DNA of 22,583 bases from Ministeria vibrans ATCC 50519 (taxonomy: Eukaryota > Opisthokonta > Filasterea): contig CALSCP010000348.1 in assembly GCA_943704425.1 (NCBI GenBank), positions 67,775 through 90,357 on the forward strand. The letters run 5' to 3'. The first letter of the stretch is position 1, and every line of letters begins with the position of its first letter. Of this stretch, positions 8,358-17,006 are shown piece by piece. The translations under genes were made by a program, and so were the position numbers. The notes under the pieces are model-generated. The model did no database searches, had not been told where the DNA came from, and saw nothing but the letters and a program-made list of their open reading frames with translations.

Positions 8358-11300
8358 ACGGGGGCGTATGGTCTTCCAGGGGGTCCGCAGCAACAGCAGC
8401 AGCAGCAGCAACAGCAATTGTCGTCGTATGAACTGGCATTTTTCTCGCAGGTGCGTTCCGCACTCGACAATGACGTCGTCTACGAGAACTTTTTGCGCCT
8501 CCTCAACATGTTCATCAACGAGATTATAACTCGCGTCGAGCTTGTGCAACTGGCGGGAAATTTTCTGTCGCGCTTTGGTGATCTTTACGATTGGTTCAAG
8601 CAGTATGTGGGCTACCGTGGTGAGCTCGATGGCACCGAGTACGACGGTGTCACCGGTGGCGTGCCTCCGATGCTCACGACGCCCGCCGCGAAGTCCGTGC
8701 ATGCCTCTGCGTCTTCGGGTGCTGCCGTCGCAAGTGGTACGGCATCGACTTCGACGACAGGTGCGGCGGCTGCCGCAGCCGGTAGCAGCGGAACCTTCTA
8801 CGGCATCAGTGGCGTGCGTCCGGGCCACGGCTACGACATGCCACCGTCGAGTGCGCCTCAAATCGACTTTTCCACCTGCAAGCGGCTTGGTTTCAGCTAC
8901 CGCGCGCTTCCCAAGAGTCTGCAGCAGGCCAAGTGCAGCGGTCGTACTGCACTGTGCCACGAGGTGCTCAACGACCAGTGGGTGAGCTTTCCGACGTGGA
9001 GCGAAGACTCGACCTTTGTGTCGTCCAAGAAGAATGTCTTTGAAGACGCCATGTTCAAGGCGGAGGACGAGCGCTTCGAGCTGGACCTTGTCATCGAGGT
9101 GAACCTCGCGACCATTCGCGTACTGCAGCCCATTGCACAAAAGCTCGAGGCAATGAGTGCCGAAGAGGCGGCACGCCAGACTCTCGGGCGTACGCTTGGA
9201 GGTGCCTCCGCACGCATCCACGAGCGTGCCATAGAACGTGTTTACGGTGACCGTGCCGAAGACGTCATTCTCATGCTACGTGACCATCCGGCCGCAACCG
9301 TCTCTATCGTGCTCGCTCGTCTACACAAAAAAGACGAAGAGTGGCGTGCCGCTCAGAAGGAATGGAACAAGATCTGGCGGACACAACATGAGAGCAACGC
9401 TCTCAAGGCGCTTGATCATCGTGGCATTCCGTTCAAGGCAAACGACAAGCGTGCCATCAGCACACGCAGCATCATTTCGGATTTTGAGACGATGCTCCTT
9501 GAAGAACGCGAGCAGACTCCAGCACCACCGTCCACCATCGCTGGCGCACCGCCACAACCGCCCCATCTCACCTTCGCGTACGACTCCGCCGACATCTTCA
9601 CTCTCTGTCACAAGCTCATCCGTCAGTTTCTCGGACGCAACATGTCGTCGTCGAACCAACACGACCGCGACCACGCAACGCGCTTCTTGCGACTCTTCAC
9701 CTGCGACTTCTTTGATGTCGAACTCAAACTGGACGCCGCGGACTTGGAACATGATGACACCGCGAACGCGGAGGAGTCACCTAAGGCCATAGAAGTTGAC
9801 GAGTCGGTCGCTGCTTCAACAACCACAACAACAACAACAACAACAGCAGCAGCAGCAGCAGCAACCGCGACGACGACAAGTACCGTGACAAATGCAACAC
9901 CAGATGCAACAACGGCAGGCGGAGCGGCGTCGTCAGCGGCAGCGTCGCTCACGTTGGCCGCTGGCAAAGTGCGCCCCATTGTCATGACCCCCGACGACGA
10001 ACCCAATGCGCCGGCGATGCCTCGCTCTACCCACATCTTCTATGTAAATACCTCTTGGGTTGTGTTCTTCCGGCTTCACCAGGTACCACATGCAACAATC
10101 AAGAATATTATAATTATTATTAATATTATTGTTATTATATTTTTATTCTTTGATTCATTCATTTTTTTTGTTTCTCTCTGTTTTTAGTTGTTGTACGAAC
10201 GACTCAAGGGCATCAAGGAAGTGGCGGACGCAATGACATCGGAGAAGAAGGCGCGACGGGAAGAAGAGGCAAATTTGACGAGATTGATGGACGAAAGCAA
10301 CAGTATTACGTGGGACGACGGGTCGGTGGACGTCCGTCGCCGTGCCGAACTTGCCGAAGAGCTCAAGCTGCGTGACAAGGGCCTTGCCGCCGAGACCGAG
10401 GATTTTTTTGCGACCTACATGGACTTGCTTACCGAGCTTATCGAGGGGCGTCTCGACTCGGTACGAATTGCTGCACTATACTCTATACTTCAATGGAGGC
10501 AGGTGATTTTAATTTTTGTTGTGCTTTTCTTCGCTGTGTAGACCGCATATGAAGACATGTGTCGTGAGTTGTTTGTGACCAAAGCTTATCCTGTGTACAC
10601 CCTTGACAAGCTGCTTCACAGTCTCATGCGACACGTACGCCATTGTTCTTGTGTTGAATGTGGTTTTTGAAACATGAGTTTTTTTTTTTTTTTTAGTTGA
10701 ATACGGTTGCGACCGACGAGACGTGCAAGAAGCTTCTTGAGTTGTACGAGTATGAGAAAACGCGCAAGACGGACGCAGTGTCGCTGGAGGCATCGAGCCG
10801 CGCTAATGCTGTGGGGCTTCTTGGCGATGACAACTGCTTTCGCGTTGCCTATGTACGTGTGTCTTTTCCTTTTTTCTGTGCAGTGCCAAGTTTTCACTAT
10901 TGCAATTTTGTTGTTTGCTTTAGGACACGACGTGTAAATCGATGCAGGTGCGTCTATTGGATCGCGTCGAGTCGTCGCATCACAGTCTCAGTGCAGTGGA
11001 CGAGAAGGTATTGATATTTTCTCGCGATAACTCTCCATACGAACCTAAGACGTGTGGATTAAAAATAATTATCATGTTTGTATCTTTTATTTGTTGTTTT
11101 GCTATTGCAGTGGTCGGAGTATGTGGACAACTTTGTGCGGCAGGAGGAGACCTCTCCGCGATTTGAGGGTCTGGTGAACAAAGTGATGATGCAGCGCAAT
11201 GTGCGTCGCCGCGCGGAGCAGATTCCAGCGGGACTGGAGATTGTCAACAACCTCGAGTGTCTCATTTGTGTGAACACCTTCAAAATGTTCTATCTGCAAG

Positions 11301-11848
11301 ACAGCGAAGACTACCTGAGTCGCCAAGGCGCTCTTGCTCAAGCAGAAAAGGTCAGACTGAAACCAACGAGGAAGGGTCGAAATTATAATTATTTTGTTGA
11401 CGGTGACTCTTTTTTGATACAGACTGGCTTGAAATCGTGTGCGCGTAGACGGCAAAAATGGTCGGGGGTGCATGAGAAGATGGTGTCGAACGTGAGTGCG
11501 GATGGGGCACAGGTGATGAAGTGGATGAAGCAGGGATGTGAGACAGTGTCAGTGGCACGGCCCTCCGGTGCCACTGTCATTGAATACCATGCCATTGCTG
11601 GCTCTGCGTCCGTCGTGGCGCCCGTGTCAACCCAAGTAGCGCCCGAGACCGCAACGACGACGACGACGACGACGACGACGACAGGAACAACAACAACAAC
11701 AACGACGACAACGTCAAGTGCAACTGAGGCTCCAGCACCGAACGATACGTCAGCAGCCTCCAATGCCCCGAGTGTGCCCGCTGCGTCGGTTGAGACTGCC
11801 GAGGCGCCCGCCGCTACCGACGCTGGGGTCACACCAATGGAATTGTAG
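6237..11848 (+). CDS. SIN3: Sin3 histone-deacetylase corepressor scaffold
   Basis: Exons: 6237-6242 (Met-Glu, uncertain), 6775-6828, 6966-7046, 7107-10082, 10188-10460, 10542-10634, 10697-10852, 10924-11007, 11111-11350 and 11423-11848; about 1462 aa. PAH1 is at about 25-93 (ALSYLDQVKNQF, SIDTPGVISRVSSLF, GFNTFLPPGY), PAH2 at about 222-292 (AISYVNKIKQRF, FSQFLPEA) and PAH3 at about 488-552. The HDAC-interaction region starts near 633 (IDFSTCKRLGFSYRALP). The Sin3 C-terminal region runs from about 1025 (HIFYVNTSWVVFFRLHQ|LLYERL) to about 1340. PAH domains bind transcription factors, and the middle region holds the Rpd3/HDAC1-type deacetylase. Five poly-Gln tracts lie between PAH1 and PAH3, and Thr/Ala tracts sit before the C-terminal region and near the end. 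All intron phases are 0. The last proposed intron (11351-11422) has a weak GTCAGA donor, is 72 nt and contains no stop, so it may be retained (1486 aa). The first exon is the weakest part of the model; the true start may differ. Confidence 0.9.
6400..6617. repeat. A27 and T31 runs flanking a GC-rich 160-bp segment
   Basis: A run of 27 A (6400-6426) and a run of 31 T (6587-6617) enclose a GC-rich stretch. The runs are complementary and could pair. The block lies in the proposed first intron or 5' leader of SIN3. No pol III internal boxes or tRNA-like fold are evident. Confidence 0.7.
7367..8415 (+). repeat. Clustered CAG/CAA (poly-Gln) tracts in SIN3
   Basis: Glutamine-coding CAA/CAG runs lie at about 7367-7450, 7882-7975, 8170-8203, 8316-8352 and 8389-8416. 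CAA and CAG are mixed in most, which slows slippage, but the 8323-8351 tract is nearly pure CAG. Opposite-strand poly-Leu or poly-Val frames here are shadows of these tracts. Confidence 0.9.
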
Positions 11849-12007
11849 GCTTGTCAGAAAGTCAATTTGAGTGAACACAGAGAGAGAATAGTTTTATTAT
11901 GATCTTTTATTATTCTTTTCATTTTTTTGAGGGGGGGGGGCTAGGGTTGACAAACAAAGTAGGCATACTAATATTTTTATTTTGTTCTTGTACACTGCGA
12001 GCGTCAG

Positions 12008-13667
12008 CTACCAGCACTGACGCATAATACGGGCAATGTCGGCAAGGCGGTCACCCTTTTCCTTACGCATGGCGGAGAAGAGAACCGTCTCAATGTAGTT
12101 GGCGAGGATGATGGTGCGCAGGTGCGGGTGGAGGGCCTGCAGATGCGCCGCGGCCGACTGAGCACGCGTGCGGATGGTGGCGGCAAGAGCGGGCGAATCG
12201 TACTTGGCGGTGGCACGTGCGAGGTCAAGGTCGGGTAGAGGGCAGTAGCGGCGCATGGGGACGAGAGAGGCTGACGTGTTAAAGCGCACAACTTGAGTGG
12301 CGTAGCGGGAGTCAAGAAGACGGTTGAGGAAGCGAGAAGGAGGTGCATCGTCGGCCATTGAGAGTGAGATGACGTGTGAGAGGTAGGCACGGACGGTGCG
12401 CCACCATGCACGGCGGGTAAAAATGGGCTCGAGGGGCAGTGGGAGGGCAAATAGAGCGGCAATGCGATCGTCGGTGGGCGCCTCGAGGGTGTGTGCACTC
12501 ACCGCCACCGTGTACTTGGAGACAGACTCGACACGGAAGTGCCTGGTGCAGAGGAAAGCGAATGTCAAGCGATCGGCTGTGATGTTTGTAGAACGTACCA
12601 GTATGGAGGAATGTAAAGAAGCTCGCCTTTAGACAGAGTTGTAGTGAAGGGAGTGATTGTGCTGAGACGGGGAAAACGAGAGAGGTCGGGGTGGTCAAGA
12701 TTCGCCTGCGAAAACGACTGGAAAGGATGGAGTGACGGAAAGACATAGAGACTCTCGTGGTCGGCCGGCGGATAGAGAGTGTACTCGTCGGTGCCATACA
12801 CTTGCAAACGAAAGCTGTGTGCCGTCTCAAAGTGCGTGTCCAAGTACACTGTGCGCGCGCCACTCATCCACACGTAGGTCTATAAAGCAGACAGAAGTCA
12901 AAGCGGGTATGAGTGACGAGAGAGAGCGAGTCATACCGACACCTCTGTAGGGTCGCCAAGAAACTCTAGAGGAGTCATGTCCTCTTCGATGGATTTGTGC
13001 GACGTGAGTGGCGTTGACATCATAAAGTAGCTATGTGGGCAGCGTACATATTTTAAGAGTCATCTTTAGGTATTGGTCAACAACACAATTTTCACAACGG
13101 CAATAGTGAGTCGTAGGCAAGGGACATCGACTGATGAAGACAATCACTAAATCGCAAATGCAGGCCAGACAGCATACCTGCTGGGAGACTCATGGATTTT
13201 CTTCTGAAATTCGCCCGCAGCCGTCAGGAAGGACTTCCAAGGCGCCTCGTTGATGCAGTAGTCGACCTCGAGCGCCAACGGCTGAGCCTGCGACCACATC
13301 CGAAAACGTGGGTTGCTCTCTTGCGACTGGGCAATGAGGGCCGGCAGTGATCGGGCGAGATAGGAGAAGGTCCAGTTGGCGGCAGGCCACTTGCTACGTC
13401 AAGCAATGTGTGGGTGAGAATAATCAAACAAACACAAACCATTTTCGACCGATACAGTGCGGGAGAGTCGACCAGAACCACAGGAAAGGCTCGGTCCATG
13501 ATTGCACGGGCAGCCACACTGTCGTCCTTGTCACGCGACCACTGGCGAATCTCGAGAGGGATCGCCATGGCGCTCGATTCGTGGGGCAGCGCAATTTGGA
13601 CTGCGTCGGTTTGATCGCCGGCGATCAAGACAAATGCAAGCATGCACTGAAGAGGTAGAGAGCGCAT
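12008..13667 (-). CDS. Secreted or ER-lumen JmjC/cupin_8 family protein
   Basis: Five exons in transcription order: 13667-13456, 13393-13178, 13030-12937, 12879-12599 and 12542-12008, giving 445 aa. Introns are 62, 147, 57 and 56 nt (GTATCG, GTATGC, GTATGA and GTACGT donors). Residues 1-21 look like a signal peptide (MRSLPLQCMLAFVLIAGD). Splicing rebuilds the family entry motif SPAL|KWPAANWTFSYL (about 68-82). The cupin core has VWMSG, then HFETAHSF (His190, Glu192), YTLYPP, LYVFPSLHPF, and LLYIPPYW|H with His269 supplied by the next exon. Thus the H-x-D/E...H metal triad is complete, with Glu in the Asp place. The family contains Fe(II)/2-oxoglutarate hydroxylases and demethylases. The usual Lys in the GxKxxxLxPP strand is absent (GTDEYTLYPP), so 2-oxoglutarate use is uncertain. 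The tail after 300 is unassigned. Substrate unknown; the signal peptide argues against a chromatin role. Confidence 0.8.
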
Positions 13668-13861
13668 GGCAATGATGACATGAATAATTGATTTTTTTTT
13701 AATTTTCATTCTGACTTTCACTCCCAAAGTCCAGAGAAACCAAAACTCCAAAGTCCAAAATCCAAATCTGAAATCAGACTTTTTCTTGTCGTCTCCCCAT
13801 CCCCCCCGCTCGCCCTGCTTCCGTCGCTTTTACCGATCGATCACAATTCGTGTGCAAGTAC
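13668..13861. promoter_or_regulatory. Divergent promoter region of JmjC and threonine synthase genes
   Basis: A 194-bp spacer between divergent start codons, with T-rich and C-rich patches (T9 near 13691, C7 near 13800) and short repeats of CCAAAGTC/CCAAAATCC near 13725-13765. The minus frame stays open upstream of 13667 with an alternative ATG at 13751, but that extension would bury the signal peptide. Confidence 0.4.
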
Positions 13862-14568
13862 ATGCTACGATTCCAATGTACCGAATGCAACGACTCTTGT
13901 GACGAGTCCTTTGATACCTACCGCTGTGGGAGATGTGCCGGTCCAATGCGCATTGCAGTCCAAGACGCATGGAAAGCCGCAAAGTTCCCAAAGTAAGCAT
14001 AGTGCCAAAGTGTGTGACTGTGTATACTACAGCTTAGTTGACACCGCTCGCCTTCCAGAGACCTCATTGCGAGCCGTCCTGCCACGATGTGGCGGTACCG
14101 AGAGGCCTTGCACGTGCCACCCGGCGACGCAGTGACACTCGGAGAGGGAATGACTCCGTTGGTAGCGGCTGACTTTGGCGACGTCGGCTCCGTGCACTTC
14201 AAGCTGGACTATTGCAATCCAACGGGCTCCTGTACGACATTCGCTCCATTGGCGTTCTATATCTCATCCGAATTGTTGTTGTTGATGATGATGATGTTGT
14301 TGTTGTTGTGTGTGTCCTGTGTTGCAGACAAAGATCGAGGTGCGTCGGTGTTGATGTCGCATCTACAGTGGATGGGCGGGCGATGCAGTCAGCCGCTCAC
14401 GCAAGTGAAGGACGACTCGTCGGGCAATGCAGGAAGCGCGCTGGCCTGCTATGCCGCTCGCTGCAACATCCCGTGTGAAATATATACGCCATCGTGCACG
14501 TCGGAAGGGAAACTTTGCCAGGTACCGAAAGAGACGTGCACAAGAGGCGGATGATAACAGGCAACATT

Positions 14569-14656
<88 letters not shown>

Positions 14657-15321
14657 TGCGGATGTACGGTGCGACCGTGAGACTGGTTGATGGTACTCGT
14701 GCAGACGCGACACGTGCGGTTACAGACGGACCCGGGGTGTACGCTTCGCACAACTGGCATCCGGTGTACATGGAGGGCGTGAAGACAATGGCATTTGAAG
14801 TGTGTGAACAGCTGGGATGGCGTGCGCCCGATGCCATTGTGCTCCCCGTTGGCTACGGCAGCGTGCTACTTGGTCTTGCTCAAGGGTTTCGCGACCTCCG
14901 CGATGCCGGGGTGATTTCCGTTCTTCCGCGATTGCTTGGTGTTCAGTCAGCCGAGGTGTGTCCTGTGGCGCGAGCCATGGACGCAGGCGAGATCCAGTGC
15001 ACGGCGATGAAGCAGCTGGGGCCGACGCTCGCGGAAGGAATTGCTGCAGAGGACCCTGTGCGAGGTCGTGAGATGCTAGTGGCCCTGCGCGAGTTCAATG
15101 GTGCGATGACAACCGCGACGTATGCCCAGATTCGTCAAGGACTTATTGACATTGGTCGTCTCGGCTTCTTTGTTGAGCCTACCTCCGCCATTGTTGCACA
15201 CGGTCTGCGCCACTTTCGCACCACCGGTCACATTGCTCCTGAATCAACTGTCGTTGCCATTTTGACAGGTACCGGTCTCAAGGCAACCTCGAAAATTATG
15301 TCTGTCGTGAATGAAAAATAG
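13862..15321 (+). CDS. Threonine synthase, short zinc-ribbon type
   Basis: Four exons: 13862-13992, 14059-14231, 14328-14521 and 14656-15321; 387 aa. It converts O-phosphohomoserine to threonine with PLP. The N-terminus has a zinc-ribbon pattern C6-x2-C9...C22-x2-C25. Next come GEGMTPLV and NPTGS|YKDRG, where the splice creates the PLP-lysine motif (Lys103). Then come the asparagine loop DSSGNAGSALACYAA, the glycine-rich phosphate loop LPVGYGSVLLG and a C-terminal PTSAIVAHG...LTGTGLKA. The usual Phe before Lys is Tyr. The length and zinc ribbon fit the class found in plants, archaea and many bacteria, rather than the roughly 500-aa yeast Thr4 class. The third intron (134 nt) is mostly (CA)n. 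Related PLP enzymes of the same fold (cysteate synthase, threonine dehydratase-like) are less likely because of the GEGMTPL and TGTGLK signatures. Confidence 0.85.
14571..14654. repeat. (CA)42 microsatellite ending at a 3' splice site
   Basis: A pure CA tract of 42 units runs directly into the AG (14654-14655) that must serve as the acceptor of threonine synthase intron 3. There is no pyrimidine tract between repeat and AG. Confidence 0.95.
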
Positions 15322-15699
15322 GCACCAGATGCACCACATTGTTATTGTCCAGGGAGGGACAGAGATAATATTAAAATAGATAATAAAATAGCGAATAGAG
15401 CGCTTAATTATGTGTCTTCTTGTTGATGATTGTGAATGAGAAAATAAATAATCAAGATACGAAACAATTAATTAGCAAAGGGCACTTCCGCGGCTTCTCT
15501 CTTCCGTCGTATTGAAAGAATAGGAAAATAAATAGAGAATCGAGAGCTGTACTATGTCTTAAAGAATAATGACAACAAAAATTGAAATGACGTAATTCGT
15601 AAATAAGTATAAACTATTATTATTTTTATTATTATTATAATTATTATATTTAATATTACTAGTAACTAGTTTACTACTTTTCAGACTTTCAGTCACAGC
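15322..15699. other. AT-rich intergenic region
   Basis: 378 bp, very AT-rich, with several AATAAA-like words (15381, 15441, 15525) that could serve the threonine synthase poly(A) site. An ATT-rich patch (15617-15655) and tandem ACTAGT words (15659-15670) precede the next gene. A TATAAA-like word is at 15609. TTTCAG words at 15680-15690 could mark a 5'-leader intron acceptor. No coding frame is seen. Confidence 0.5.
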
Positions 15700-16968
15700 A
15701 TGGCTGCGACCGTTGCGAACACCGCGAGCGCCTCGTCGTTAACTGCGTTGGAGACTGCGAATCGAATGCCATCTCGCGTGAAATTCCAAATACAAGTCAT
15801 TGCTGCGAAAAACCTCATTGCCAAGGACCTCAATGGTAACGCCGACAAGAAGTACATCTACCCGGTCGACTCGCGTCTCTGTGTACCTGTTCTTTTTTCG
15901 TGTTGTGGGGGTCACAATAAGTATTGAACTTTTTATGGGACCACATCGTTTGTGTTTGCGTTGCGGTGCGGCCACTCGCCAACGGCGGAGGCGGCTTGCA
16001 CTGTCCCCTCGGCTGGCTGGCCGGAGCGGGATGGTTTGTTGTGTGCGTGGTTTGCGTTGTTTTTTGCTCTGCTTGTTCATTCTCCTTCTGTCTGTGTGTG
16101 TGAGTGTGTGTGATGTTGCTTGTGATAGTAAATTGGAATGCTTCTGTTAGGATACTCGGATCCCTTTGTTACGCTTGCGATTGGCGAACGACAAAAGGAG
16201 AAGACCAAAGTGATTACGAAACATCTGAATCCAGTGTGGACCGACGAGATCTTTTCGTTTACGTCAGACAATCCTTCGCGCGACAAGGTAAGCCGCCATC
16301 GACCGTACGTTAGTGTGCGGCGCTTCGACAGCTTAGATGCTATGACTAATCACTTGTGCAGTGTATGACTGTTTGTCGCTACTTGTTGGCATTTTTATAT
16401 GACGTTGTCTTTTTGTATTGTATTTATTTTCTGTGCTGTCAGCACTCGCGCTGTGAATTCTAGCAGCTTATAATCTTCGTGCGAGCCGTGTATGTTGTTC
16501 CTTTTTTGCTGAGGCTGGGTGTGTTTTCGTGATGTATTTGGGTGATGATTGAGTGATTATTGGGTAGTTTCCGTCTATTACTGTATTAGTTATCATTTTG
16601 ATTGTGCGGCCTGATTCTTGTCTCGCTGTGCTTTAGATTGAAGTGGTTGTATGGGACTGGAACCGAGTCGAGCGTGATCGCTTTCTCGGCATGGTGACTC
16701 TGTCGGTGCGGGAAATATTCAGTCAGTGCATGCTCGCGGAAAAGTACCATCAAGACGTGATGATTGGTGTCCATTCACTCGTTTTCTCTCTTCTGTAGTT
16801 TATGGGGACGCTTTCACACGCTTGAAAAACGACCCAACAAGGGCAAGGAAGTCGATCGTGGCGAGTTGTTACTCAACTTTTGTTTGCTCAATGATGACGG
16901 ATCGCCACGCGTCGCTGAAAGTAATCCGGTGACTTGTGGTTTCTTCGTGGTGGTGATGATTGGGGGGG

Positions 16969-17006
<38 letters not shown>

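Noticed and set aside
7750-8463. Long minus-strand frames rich in Leu/Val/Ala opposite SIN3
   Set aside because: They are the complement of CAG/CAA tracts and of well-supported SIN3 exons; they show no domain and no splice logic.
9238-9792. Plus-strand alternative frame inside SIN3 (184 codons)
   Set aside because: It overlaps the HDAC-interaction region in another frame, is Ser/Thr/Arg-rich and has no recognisable motif.
14363-14837. Minus-strand frames with long Cys-Val repeats
   Set aside because: They translate the (CA)n microsatellite of an intron and the complement of threonine synthase exons.
15836-16150. GC-rich 315-nt first intron of the VASt gene as a snoRNA host
   Set aside because: A TGATGTT word near the 3' end resembles a C box, but no paired D box and closing stem were found.
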